The notes under the pieces were generated by a model. It made no database searches. It saw nothing but the letters and a program-made list of their open reading frames with translations, and had not been told where the DNA came from. From NCBI GenBank assembly GCA_030645495.1, contig JAUSLV010000016.1, positions 1 to 64,000 of the forward strand: 64,000 nt of DNA, read 5' to 3'. This document shows, one piece after another, positions 7,723 through 15,438 of this stretch. The stretch is from Actinomycetota bacterium. Lineage in GTDB: Bacteria > Actinomycetota > Acidimicrobiia > Acidimicrobiales > Ilumatobacteraceae. The translations under genes were made by a program, and so were the position numbers. Position 1 is the stretch's first letter. Each line of letters starts with the position of its first letter.

Positions 7723-8900
7723 CCACCCCGCTCGGTTACGGCATCTTCGACTCGGACCAGCACTACTACGAGACGCGTGATTCGTTCACCCGACACATCG
7801 AGCCGAAGTTCCGCGACATGGCCATCCAGCCCGCGTTCCACAACGGCATCGAGAAGATCCGCTGCGGCGACACCTACTCGCCGCACGACTCGCCGATCTT
7901 CGACGTGGCGGCCCGCCCCGGCTCGCTGAAGGAACTGCTGAAGGGCTTCAAGACCGGCGTCGGCGCCGCTCACTCGTACGAGTTCGAGCCGATGAAGGAC
8001 GAGTACTTCGACCGCGACCTGCGCCTGAAACTGATGGACGAGCAGGGTGTCGACGCGACGTTCATGTTCTGCAACAACGCGATCATGGTGCAAGAACTCA
8101 GCCCCAACCCCGAGGTGCTGTTCGCCAACCTGCGCTCGTTCAACAAGTGGCAGGAAGAAGAGTGGGGGTACTCGTACCAGAACCGCATCTTCTGCCCGGC
8201 GATGTTGTCGCTGGAGGATCTGCCGCTGGCACTCGACCTGCTCGACACGGTGTTGGCCAATGGCGCCAAGGCGATCGCGATGATCCCCGGGCCGGCCGGT
8301 GGCCGCTCGCCCTCCGATCCGTACTTCGATCCGTTCTGGTCGAAGGTCAACGAGGCCGGCCTGATCCTCGGCTACCACATCGCACCCTCCGGCTTCGTGA
8401 AGCGCCGTTCGGCCGAGTGGGGCCTCGACCCGCAGCCGAGCTTCTACCACCAGTCGGCGTTCCAGTGGATGTTCATGTACGGCGACCAGCCGATCCAGGA
8501 GACGATCGCCAACCTGGTGTTCGACAACTTCTTCGGACGCTTCCCGAACATCAAGGTGGTCACCGCCGAGTGGGGCATCGAGTGGGCACCGCTGCTGTGC
8601 CGCAAGCTCGACAAGTACCGCGGCATGGGTCGCAACGGCCCGTGGATCGGCGGCCAGCTCACCGAGCGGCCCAGCGAGATCTTCAAGAATCACATCCGCA
8701 TGCACCCGTTCTGGGAGGACGACATCGAGACCGTCGTCGCGGCCCTGGGCCCCGACGTGATCATCGGTGGCTCCGACTATCCGCACAGCGAAGGCCTCGC
8801 CGACCCCTACAAGTTGGTCGACCACATGCAGAACCTCGCGCCGTCGGTGCAGAAGGCGATCATGCGCGACAACGGGATGGCGCTCGTCGGCCTCGGCTGA
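7719..8900 (+). CDS. Amidohydrolase-2 family metal hydrolase
   Basis: A 393-residue protein of the ACMSD-like amidohydrolase group. Likely metal and active-site residues are in FDSDQHYYE near the N-terminus, the histidine of GYHIAPSGF in the middle, TAEWGIEWAP, and the aspartate of GGSDYPHSEG near the C-terminus. Family members hydrolyse or decarboxylate cyclic and aromatic acids; actinobacterial paralogs in catabolic clusters are mostly uncharacterised. A second, diverged copy lies at 36047. A GGGAG site precedes the ATG. It is transcribed alone with a DosR-like box 88 bases upstream. Confidence 0.85.
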   Translation: MTTPLGYGIFDSDQHYYETRDSFTRHIEPKFRDMAIQPAFHNGIEKIRCGDTYSPHDSPIFDVAARPGSLKELLKGFKTGVGAAHSYEFEPMKDEYFDRDLRLKLMDEQGVDATFMFCNNAIMVQELSPNPEVLFANLRSFNKWQEEEWGYSYQNRIFCPAMLSLEDLPLALDLLDTVLANGAKAIAMIPGPAGGRSPSDPYFDPFWSKVNEAGLILGYHIAPSGFVKRRSAEWGLDPQPSFYHQSAFQWMFMYGDQPIQETIANLVFDNFFGRFPNIKVVTAEWGIEWAPLLCRKLDKYRGMGRNGPWIGGQLTERPSEIFKNHIRMHPFWEDDIETVVAALGPDVIIGGSDYPHSEGLADPYKLVDHMQNLAPSVQKAIMRDNGMALVGLG

Positions 8901-8907
8901 CGTGGCG

Positions 8908-9954
8908 TCAGCGGCGTTCGCCGCCGGCGAACGCGTTGGCGAAGCGCAACAGCCGGGGCACGGTGTCCACCATCATGTTCTGCTCGTCGGGCACGCCGGC
9001 CTGGCGCTGGCGGGTGAACGTGCCTTCCAGGATCGCGGCCAGCTTGAACAGCGCGAGCGCCTGGTAGTACGGCAGCGCGCTCAGGTCGCGGCCGGTCATC
9101 TCGGCATACAGCGCGGCCATCTCCACGCGGGTGGGGTAGCCGTCGTTGCCGCCGGCCTGATCTTGCAGCACGGGCTCTTCGCCGGGCTCGGTCCAGCGCG
9201 CCAGCAGGTGGCCGATGTCGAGCAGCGGGTCGCCGATCGTGCCGGTGTCCCAGTCGACGATCGCCGCCAGGCGGCCGGGCGGGTTCGGTGCCACCATCAC
9301 GTTGAACGGGCTGTAGTCGCCGTGGATGATGCCTGCTGTGCTGGACGTGGGCCGGTTGCGCTCGAGCCAGTCGGTGATCGTGTCGAGACCGGGCAGTTCG
9401 CGGATTCGGTAGCGCTCGATCTGGGCCATCCACCGTGGCACTTGCCGTTCGAGGAACCCTTCGGGCTTGCCCAGCCCCTCCAGCCCGCCGGCCACCCAGT
9501 CCACCGAGGCCAGCCGTGCGCAGCCGTCCACGTAGGCGAAGCCGAGGTCGCGACGCAGCGACAGGTTCGACAGGAACGGCTCGGGCAGCTCGAAACCCGG
9601 GGTGAAGCCATCGATCAGGCTCATGATGAGGAACGGTCGGCCGAGCACAGCGACGTCATCGCACAACAACAGTGGTTGCGGGTGGGGCACGTCGGTGCCC
9701 TCGAGCGCGCTCAGGATGCGCCACTCGCGCACCGTGTCGCTGGCGCTGGGGTCGTTCTTCACCGCGGGCGGTTGGCGGAACACCCAGCGGTGCTCGCCGC
9801 GGCTGATCAGGAACAGCGCGTTGGCCATCCCGGTGGTGGCGCCGATTCGCGTGGCCTGCAACGGTGCACCATGCCCGGGCAGACGGTCACCGATCCATTC
9901 GTCGAGGCGCTCGACGTCGAGTGTTTGTGCGCTGTCGGGCTGCAGATCGGTCAT
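8908..9954 (-). CDS. APH-like phosphotransferase (ACAD10/11-type kinase)
   Basis: A 348-residue kinase-fold protein. The catalytic loop is HGDYSPFNVM and the metal-binding aspartate lies in VDWDTGTIGDPLLDIG. The N-lobe motif TGMANALFLI and WVFRQPP agree with the aminoglycoside phosphotransferase/choline kinase superfamily. In animals this domain is fused to an acyl-CoA dehydrogenase in ACAD10/ACAD11, where it phosphorylates 4-hydroxyacyl-CoA. Here an ACAD11-like dehydrogenase (10010) starts 55 bases away in the opposite direction and shares a palindrome. A role in 4-hydroxyacyl-CoA handling is therefore more likely than antibiotic resistance. The transcript appears leaderless (TAGCCT, six bases, ATG). 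Confidence 0.85.
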   Translation of the reverse strand: MTDLQPDSAQTLDVERLDEWIGDRLPGHGAPLQATRIGATTGMANALFLISRGEHRWVFRQPPAVKNDPSASDTVREWRILSALEGTDVPHPQPLLLCDDVAVLGRPFLIMSLIDGFTPGFELPEPFLSNLSLRRDLGFAYVDGCARLASVDWVAGGLEGLGKPEGFLERQVPRWMAQIERYRIRELPGLDTITDWLERNRPTSSTAGIIHGDYSPFNVMVAPNPPGRLAAIVDWDTGTIGDPLLDIGHLLARWTEPGEEPVLQDQAGGNDGYPTRVEMAALYAEMTGRDLSALPYYQALALFKLAAILEGTFTRQRQAGVPDEQNMMVDTVPRLLRFANAFAGGERR

Positions 9955-9960
9955 GCGGGG

Positions 9961-9966
9961 AGGCTA
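9961..9966 (-). promoter_or_regulatory. -10 box of leaderless kinase transcript
   Basis: On the minus strand TAGCCT is six bases from the kinase ATG (9954). It lies 18 bases from a perfect TTGACA -35 (9990-9985), which is one arm of the palindrome at 9973-9991. Confidence 0.6.
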
Positions 9967-9972
9967 GAACTT

Positions 9973-9991
9973 GTTGACAGATACTGTCAAC
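9973..9991. promoter_or_regulatory. 19-base operator overlapping two divergent -35 boxes
   Basis: GTTGACAG-ATA-CTGTCAAC is a perfect palindrome between the kinase (leftward) and acyl-CoA dehydrogenase (rightward). Each arm contains a consensus TTGACA on its own strand. The left arm serves the dehydrogenase (a weak CAGTCT -10 at 9997-10002 is seven bases before ATG 10010). The right arm serves the kinase (TAGCCT at 9966-9961). A bound repressor would cover both -35 elements at once. Confidence 0.72.
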
Positions 9992-10009
9992 GATGGCAGT
10001 CTCTGTCAC

Positions 10010-11248
10010 ATGATCGACTTCTCCCTCCCGCCCGATGTCGTCGAGCTGCGCGCGAAGGTCGCGTCGTTCATCGACGACGTGGTGCTGCCTGCCGAAGCGC
10101 AGATCACCACTCGCCCGTTCCGTGAGATCGTGAAGGAGCTGCAGGGAAAGGCGCGCGCCGCCGGGCTGTGGTGCCCGTTCGTGCCCAAGGAGTACGGCGG
10201 TATGGGCCTGTCGCACCTCGCGAACGCGATCGTGCAGATCGAGGTCGGCCGCTCGTTCTCGCACCTGGGCGCGTGGGCGCTGAACTGCATGGGGCCGCAG
10301 GACGCGACGATGCTCACACTGGCCGAGTACGGCACCGAGGAGCAGAAGCAGCGGTATCTGGTGCCGTTGGTGAACGGCGACATCCGCATCTGCTTCTCGA
10401 TGACCGAGCGCGCCGCCGGCGCCGACGCCACCGGTATGCAGACAGCGGCTGCGCGCGACGGCGACGACTGGGTGCTGAACGGCGAGAAGTGGTTCTCCTC
10501 CGGTGCCAGCCACTCGAACGTCGCGCTCGTGATGGCCAAGACCAACCCCGACGCGCCGCGGCACCTACAGTTCTCCACCTTCCTCGTGGAGTTGCCGAAC
10601 CCCGGGTACCGGATCCTGCGCGACGTGCCGGTGTGGGGCGAGGAAGGCACGCCCCGTTACCAGGACGAGGACACGATGGGCCACGCCGAGGTGCGCATCG
10701 AGAACCTGCGCGTGAGCAACGCGGCCATCGTCGGCGGCGAGGGTCAGGGCTTCTCGATGGGGCAGCACCGGCTGGGTTACGGCCGGCTGCGCCACGGCAT
10801 GTGGAGCATCGCCAAGGCGCAGGCCGCGCTCGACATGGCCACCGCCTACACGGTGCAGCGCAGCACGTTCGGCAAGCCGGTGGCCGACCGGCAGGGCATC
10901 CAGTGGATGCTGGCCGAGTGCGCGCAGCAGCTCTACATCACCCGCCTGATGGTGCTGCACATCGCCTGGAAGATGGAGCAGAAGATGGATCTGCGCATCG
11001 AGAACTCGATGGCCAAGACGTACATCGCCAACATGCTGTGCCACGTGATCGACACTGCGATCCAGGTGCACGGCGCGCTGGGAGTCACCCACGACGTGCC
11101 GTTCGCACAGTGGTACGCGCACGCCCGTGCGAACCGGATCATCGACGGTCCCGACGAGGTACACCGCTGGACGGTGGGCAAGTCGGTCATCCGGGCCTAT
11201 CAAGCAGAGGGCACCACCGCGCGCACCGCTGGTGGCGAGCTGTTCTGA
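10010..11248 (+). CDS. Acyl-CoA dehydrogenase, ACAD11-like
   Basis: A 412-residue acyl-CoA dehydrogenase. Typical features are FVPKEYGGMGLSHL, MTERAAGADATGMQ (FAD/substrate loop), GEKWFSSGASHSN, RSTFGKPVADRQGIQWMLA and a C-terminus with VHGALGVTHDVPFAQWYAHAR. The motif IIDGPDEVHRWTVGK resembles the DGPDEVH end of the human ACAD10/11 dehydrogenase domain rather than the YEGTS end of medium-chain enzymes. With the divergent kinase it may act on 4-phosphoacyl-CoA, or as an ordinary dehydrogenase. No Shine-Dalgarno precedes ATG 10010 and a leaderless start is likely. Confidence 0.88.
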   Translation: MIDFSLPPDVVELRAKVASFIDDVVLPAEAQITTRPFREIVKELQGKARAAGLWCPFVPKEYGGMGLSHLANAIVQIEVGRSFSHLGAWALNCMGPQDATMLTLAEYGTEEQKQRYLVPLVNGDIRICFSMTERAAGADATGMQTAAARDGDDWVLNGEKWFSSGASHSNVALVMAKTNPDAPRHLQFSTFLVELPNPGYRILRDVPVWGEEGTPRYQDEDTMGHAEVRIENLRVSNAAIVGGEGQGFSMGQHRLGYGRLRHGMWSIAKAQAALDMATAYTVQRSTFGKPVADRQGIQWMLAECAQQLYITRLMVLHIAWKMEQKMDLRIENSMAKTYIANMLCHVIDTAIQVHGALGVTHDVPFAQWYAHARANRIIDGPDEVHRWTVGKSVIRAYQAEGTTARTAGGELF

Positions 11249-11250
11249 CC

Positions 11251-11265
11251 CGGAATCCGATTCCG
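11251..11265. promoter_or_regulatory. 15-base palindrome after ACAD gene
   Basis: CGGAATC-C-GATTCCG is a perfect odd palindrome just after the stop of the ACAD11-like gene and about 100 bases before the next dehydrogenase. A one-base centre cannot form a hairpin loop, so a protein-binding site is likelier than a terminator. A weaker inverted repeat, GGTGA-ATCAGG-TCACC (11285-11300), and a TATTCT -10 candidate (11310-11315) follow. Confidence 0.4.
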
Positions 11266-11364
11266 CCACGGATGGTCGCTGGTGGGTGAATCAGGTCACC
11301 GATCACTCGTATTCTCGGACGGTTGCTCCAGCCCCCGCAGGCTGCGATGACACGAACGGAGTTC

Positions 11365-12597
11365 ATGATGCCCAGTTCCGATCTCGCAGTGTTCGAGCAG
11401 GAGTGCCGTGCGTTCCTGCAGGCCAACGCGCAGCCCGTCGCGCATCGGTCGGCGCAGTGGGGTGTCGGCGACGATGCGCTGAGCGGGTACGCCGCTATCG
11501 ATCCTGCCGACGACCTCGCTCGCGTGCAGACTGCCAAGCGGTGGAAGGCGCTCGAGTACGACGCCGGCTTCGGGTGGCTCAGCGGGCCGGCCTCGGCCGG
11601 CGGCGGCGGGCTGACCGCGGAACACGAGCGGCTGTATCTCTCGATGCGCGCCGAGTACGACCTGCCCTCGTTGGGCGTGTTCGTCATCAGCTTGGGCATG
11701 GTGGCCTCCTCGTTCCAGTCGTTCGGCTCGCCCGAGGTGCAGGCGCTGGTGCCGCAGATGCATCGCGGCGATCTGATCGGGTGCCAGTTGTTCAGCGAGC
11801 CGGGCGCCGGCTCGGATCTCGCGGGCCTCACCACGCGAGCCGAACTCGACGGCGACGAGTGGGTGATCACCGGCCAGAAGGTGTGGACCTCGGTCGCCCA
11901 CCACTCCGACTGGGGCCTGCTGCTGGCTCGATCCGAAACCACGTCGAGCAAGCACGATGGCCTGACCGCCTTCGCGCTCGACATGAGCACCCCCGGCGTG
12001 GAGGTGCGTCCGCTGGAGATGATGACCCGCGGCCGCGAGTTCAACGAGGTGTTCTTCGACCAGGTGCGCATCCCCGACAGCCGTCGTCTCGGCGAGGCCG
12101 GCAAGGGCTGGCGCACGGCCATCGCCACGCTGATGAACGAGCGCGCGCTCGGTGCGGCCGGCAGTGATCTGTTCGGCGTGGAGCGAACGCTCGAACGGTT
12201 GCGGCTGACGCTGCAGCAGCCGGGGATGGGTGCCGACGACCCGGTGATCCGCCAGGCGTTCGCTCGTGCCTACTCGATGGCCCAGACCATTCGTTACCAG
12301 GCGATGGCCGCCGACGCGCGTCGCGAAGCCGGCCTGCCTCCGGGGCCCGCCGAGTCGGTGTTCAAGCTGGCCAACACCAACACGCTGCAGGAGATCGTGC
12401 ACCTCGCCGGCGTCATCTGGGGTGCACGGGCGATCGCCGACACCGGCGAGTGGGGTGCCTACAGTTGGGCCGACATGATCCTCACCATGCCCGGCATGCG
12501 CATTGCCGGCGGAACCGACGAGGTCATGCGCAACATCCTCGGCGAGCGTGTGCTGGGGCTGCCCAAGGATCCGCTCCCCACCGGAGGTACGGCATGA
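11365..12597 (+). CDS. Acyl-CoA dehydrogenase
   Basis: About 410 residues with SEPGAGSDLAGL, GQKVWTSVAHHSDW, REFNEVFFDQVRIPDSRRLG and the C-terminal GGTDEVMRNILGERVLGLPKDP, the FadE signature common in actinobacterial sterol and branched-acid pathways. ACGGAG at 11356-11361 supports ATG 11365 or the adjacent ATG 11368; 11347 is an upstream alternative. The stop overlaps the start of the LLM monooxygenase by four bases, so the two are translationally coupled. Substrate unknown. Confidence 0.88.
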   Translation: MMPSSDLAVFEQECRAFLQANAQPVAHRSAQWGVGDDALSGYAAIDPADDLARVQTAKRWKALEYDAGFGWLSGPASAGGGGLTAEHERLYLSMRAEYDLPSLGVFVISLGMVASSFQSFGSPEVQALVPQMHRGDLIGCQLFSEPGAGSDLAGLTTRAELDGDEWVITGQKVWTSVAHHSDWGLLLARSETTSSKHDGLTAFALDMSTPGVEVRPLEMMTRGREFNEVFFDQVRIPDSRRLGEAGKGWRTAIATLMNERALGAAGSDLFGVERTLERLRLTLQQPGMGADDPVIRQAFARAYSMAQTIRYQAMAADARREAGLPPGPAESVFKLANTNTLQEIVHLAGVIWGARAIADTGEWGAYSWADMILTMPGMRIAGGTDEVMRNILGERVLGLPKDPLPTGGTA

Positions 12598-13568
12598 AGG
12601 TCGGCATCTACTTCGATCTGCGCAACCCGCCCGAGTGGCCGCAGGACCCGACGCGTCTCTACGGCTTCGCGTTGGAGATGTGCGAAGAGGCCGAACGGCT
12701 GGGCTGCGACTCGGTGTGGACCACCGAGCACCACTTGTTCGACGACGGGTACATGACGCAGCCGCTGGGGTTCCTCAACGCCGTGGCCGCGCGCACGCGC
12801 GCCGTGCGCCTCGGCACCGCGATCGTGATCGCACCGTTGCACCACCCGGTGGAGATCGCCGAGCAAGCAGCGATGGTCGACATCCTTTCGGGCGGCCGGC
12901 TCGATCTCGGCCTCGGCGCGGGCTATCGCATCCCCGAGTTCGAGTTGTTCGGCAAAGACCTCAACACGCGCTACGGCAGCACCGACGCGGCGGCGCGCGA
13001 GGTACGGCGGCTGTTCGCGGAAGGCGGCCTCACCCCCCGCCCTGTGCAGGCCGACCTGCCGATCTGGATGGGCTATGCGGGCCCACAGGGTGCGCGCCGC
13101 GCGGGCCTGTTGGGCGCCGGCCTGCTGACGGCCAACGGCGAGATGTGGCCCCACTACCGCGATGCGCTGATCGAGGGCGGGCACGACCCTGCCACCGGGC
13201 GGATGGCGGGTGGCGTGCAGGGCTTCGTCACCGAAGATCCCGAGCGCGACTGGGCGCTGGTGTCGAAGCACCTCGCCTACCAACTCGACTCGTACCGCCG
13301 CCACATGGTGGAGGGCACCGGCCGGCCAACACCGCGCCCGGTCGACCCGGACAAGGTGCGCAAGGTGGATCCCAACAGCCCGCCGCTGTCCAGCTTCCTG
13401 TACGGCACACCGGAAGAGTTCGCCGCCACAGTGATTGCCTCCACCGCCGGCACGCCGGTGGAGACCGTGTTCATCTGGGCCTGCCTGGGTGGGGCACCCG
13501 AGGAACTGACCGCGCAGCACGTGCACACGATCTGCACTCGTCTGCGTCCGCTGCTGGCCGACGCCTGA
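12594..13568 (+). CDS. LLM-class flavin-dependent oxidoreductase
   Basis: A 324-residue bacterial-luciferase-like monooxygenase: MKVGIYFDLRNPPEWPQ at the N-terminus, CDSVWTTEHHLFDDGYM, TAIVIAPLHHPVEIAEQAAMVDILSGGRLDLGLGAGY and IWMGYAGPQGARRAG. The segment RLDLGLGAGY and the paired histidines are typical of two-component FMN-dependent monooxygenases that use FMNH2 from a separate reductase. GGAGG at 12583-12587 and a four-base overlap with the upstream dehydrogenase mark co-translation. It may oxygenate the product of that enzyme; the order is inferred. Confidence 0.88.
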   Translation: MKVGIYFDLRNPPEWPQDPTRLYGFALEMCEEAERLGCDSVWTTEHHLFDDGYMTQPLGFLNAVAARTRAVRLGTAIVIAPLHHPVEIAEQAAMVDILSGGRLDLGLGAGYRIPEFELFGKDLNTRYGSTDAAAREVRRLFAEGGLTPRPVQADLPIWMGYAGPQGARRAGLLGAGLLTANGEMWPHYRDALIEGGHDPATGRMAGGVQGFVTEDPERDWALVSKHLAYQLDSYRRHMVEGTGRPTPRPVDPDKVRKVDPNSPPLSSFLYGTPEEFAATVIASTAGTPVETVFIWACLGGAPEELTAQHVHTICTRLRPLLADA

Positions 13569-13575
13569 TCGCAGG

Positions 13576-14055
13576 TCAGTGCGTGAGCGGCGACTCGCTG
13601 AGCGCGCCGAGATCGATGACCCTGCCGGTGAAGCTGGTGGGGCGCCCGAGCGTTCGTGGCGCGAGATAACGCGACGCGTACCGCCACCCCTCGGGGGTGC
13701 GCAGCGCGTGGTCCTCGTACATGCCCAGGAACTGCACGCCCTTGTCGTCGCGGCGGCCCCATTCGGTGATCGGGAAGCGGGCCCACGCCTCGTCGCCCTC
13801 CACGCGCACCAACCCCTGGTGCACGGTCTGGAACACGAAGTCCATGCCCGCGGTCGCGGTGCGGATCGTGTCGGCGATGGCCTGGCGGCCGACCGAGTCG
13901 GAGGTGGTGGGCGAGCGCAGCACGCCGTCGTCGGCGTACACCAGCACGGCTTCGTCGATCTCGCCGCGGCAGATCGCGTCGGCGTACGCCGCGGCCAGAT
14001 GGGTGATGGCGATGATGTCGGCGGCCTGCTGCGGGGTCGGTTGGTCGAGGATCAT
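13576..14055 (-). CDS. NTF2-like (SnoaL-type) protein
   Basis: A 159-residue protein with the alpha+beta cone pattern: an N-terminal helix ending in LAAAYADAICRGEIDEAVLVYADDGVLR, VGRQAIADTIRTATAGMD, and a strand-rich half with YEDHALRTPEGWRYASRYLAPRTLG. Members include polyketide cyclases, ketosteroid isomerase-like enzymes and dehydratases; the activity is not readable. The start at 14055 is six bases after TACCGT on the minus strand, so the transcript is probably leaderless. It converges with the LLM gene with a seven-base gap. Confidence 0.75.
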   Translation of the reverse strand: MILDQPTPQQAADIIAITHLAAAYADAICRGEIDEAVLVYADDGVLRSPTTSDSVGRQAIADTIRTATAGMDFVFQTVHQGLVRVEGDEAWARFPITEWGRRDDKGVQFLGMYEDHALRTPEGWRYASRYLAPRTLGRPTSFTGRVIDLGALSESPLTH

Positions 14056-14061
14056 GGGCCG

Positions 14062-14067
14062 ACGGTA
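14062..14067 (-). promoter_or_regulatory. -10 box of leaderless NTF2-like gene
   Basis: TACCGT on the minus strand, then six bases, then ATG 14055. Same spacing as at eight other genes in the window. Confidence 0.45.
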
Positions 14068-14074
14068 ACAGACG

Positions 14075-14080
14075 TATGAT
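14075..14080 (+). promoter_or_regulatory. -10 box for the rightward NTF2/SDR pair
   Basis: TATGAT lies 43 bases before ATG 14124, whose ribosome site is a GGGGGGAG run. No convincing -35 hexamer is seen at the right distance. Confidence 0.4.
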
Positions 14081-14123
14081 TGTGCTGATTCGTGCCGGGG
14101 GCGGCTGATCAACGGGGGGAGCG

Positions 14124-14636
14124 ATGGACGAGTTCAGCGAGCGCATCGCCCGCATCGAGGCCAGGCTCGACATCGGCCAGCTGCCGATCCGCTACGCGAT
14201 GGCGGTCGATTCCCGCGACGTCGACACCTGGCTCTCGTTGTTCGTTCCTGATGTCCAAGTGGGTCGCGATTCGTTCGGTCGCGAGGCCTTGCGCGGCTAC
14301 ATCGAGCCGGCGTTGCGCACGTTCCGCTGCTCGATCCACCAGATCTGCGGTCACCGCGTGGAACTGCTCACCGCCGACACGGCGCGCGGCGCCACGTACT
14401 GTCGCGCCGAGCACGAGGTGCACGACCGCTGGATCGTGATGGCCATCTGCTACTTCGACGAGTACCGGCGCGTGGATGGTGAGTGGCTGTTCTCGCGCCG
14501 CCGCGAGCGGCACTGGTACGCGGCCGACCTCAACGAGCACCCGCAGGCGGTGGGCTTCGACAGCTGGCACCACGAGGTGCCGCCGCTGCCCGACGCCTTC
14601 GCGACCTGGGCGCCGTTCTGGGCGTCGAACGTATGA
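14124..14636 (+). CDS. NTF2-like (SnoaL-type) protein
   Basis: A 170-residue NTF2-superfamily protein. The motif IRYAMAVDSRDVDTWLSLFVPDVQVG marks the entrance helix and first strand; HQICGHRVELLTADTARGATYCRAEHEV and RRVDGEWLFSRRRERHWYAAD form the sheet. Similar small proteins accompany SDRs and P450s in actinobacterial steroid and terpenoid gene clusters, often with unproven isomerase or hydratase roles. It precedes an SDR by 22 bases and is probably co-transcribed with it. Confidence 0.8.
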   Translation: MDEFSERIARIEARLDIGQLPIRYAMAVDSRDVDTWLSLFVPDVQVGRDSFGREALRGYIEPALRTFRCSIHQICGHRVELLTADTARGATYCRAEHEVHDRWIVMAICYFDEYRRVDGEWLFSRRRERHWYAADLNEHPQAVGFDSWHHEVPPLPDAFATWAPFWASNV

Positions 14637-14658
14637 ATCGCAGGAGAAGGAGCACACG

Positions 14659-15423
14659 ATGGCTGCAGCGTTGAACGGCAAGATCGCCCTGGTGACCGGT
14701 GGCGGGCAGGGCATCGGTCGCGCTGTCGCACTCGAGCTGGCCCGGCGTGGCGCCGACCTCTTGATCAGCGGGCGCACCGAGTCGAAGCTGGTCGCGGTTG
14801 CGGCCGAGATCGAAGCCCTCGAACGGAAGGTGGTCACGGTCACGGGCGACGTCGCTGTACGCGCCGACGCTGATCGCATGGTCGCCGCTGCGGCAGAACA
14901 CTTCGGTGGCCTCGACATCCTGGTCAACAACGCGCAGGCGATGGCCGGGCAGAAGAAGCTGCTCGAACTCGACGACGAGAACCTGGAGCTGTACTTCGGT
15001 AGTGGCGCTCGCGGCACGCTGTACTGCATGCAGGCGGCTCACCCCGTGCTGGCGGCGCGCGGTGGTGGCTGCATCGTCAACTTCGGCTCGTCCACGGGGA
15101 TCACCGGCGACCCCACGTTCGGCGCCTACGTGATGACCAAGGAGGCCATCCGCGGGCTCAGTCGTGTCGCCGCTCGCGAGTGGGGCCGCGACAACATCCG
15201 TGTCAACGTCGTCTGCCCGGCCGCGCTCACCGAGGGGGCGCAGGGGTTCCGCGACAACCACCCCGACGCGTACGCGGCGATGCTCAAGACCGTGCCGCTG
15301 CGGCGCATGGGCGACGAGACGGCCGACATCGCCGGTGCCGTCGCCTCGTTGTGCGGCGACGACTGGTCGTACCTCACGGGCGCGACGCTGATGCTCGATG
15401 GCGGGCGGCTGCTGTTCCCCTGA
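14659..15423 (+). CDS. SDR family oxidoreductase
   Basis: A 254-residue SDR with TGGGQGIG at residues 13-20, NNAQ in place of NNAG at 90-93, catalytic S144, Y157 and K161 (YVMTK), and the C-terminal MLDGGRLLFP. A strong AGGAGAAGGAG ribosome site precedes ATG 14659. Co-transcription with the NTF2-like gene suggests the two act on the same intermediate. The cofactor cannot be fixed from the sequence with confidence. Confidence 0.88.
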   Translation: MAAALNGKIALVTGGGQGIGRAVALELARRGADLLISGRTESKLVAVAAEIEALERKVVTVTGDVAVRADADRMVAAAAEHFGGLDILVNNAQAMAGQKKLLELDDENLELYFGSGARGTLYCMQAAHPVLAARGGGCIVNFGSSTGITGDPTFGAYVMTKEAIRGLSRVAAREWGRDNIRVNVVCPAALTEGAQGFRDNHPDAYAAMLKTVPLRRMGDETADIAGAVASLCGDDWSYLTGATLMLDGGRLLFP

Positions 15424-15438
15424 CGGGTGGAGGGCTCA

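Noticed and set aside
7617-8825. A 402-residue minus-strand frame opposite the amidohydrolase
   Set aside because: Low-complexity Val/Arg/His composition and complete overlap with a conserved gene; antisense artefact.
8908-9954. Aminoglycoside resistance kinase
   Set aside because: The fold and HGD motif are shared, but the pairing with an ACAD11-like dehydrogenase points to acyl-CoA metabolism.
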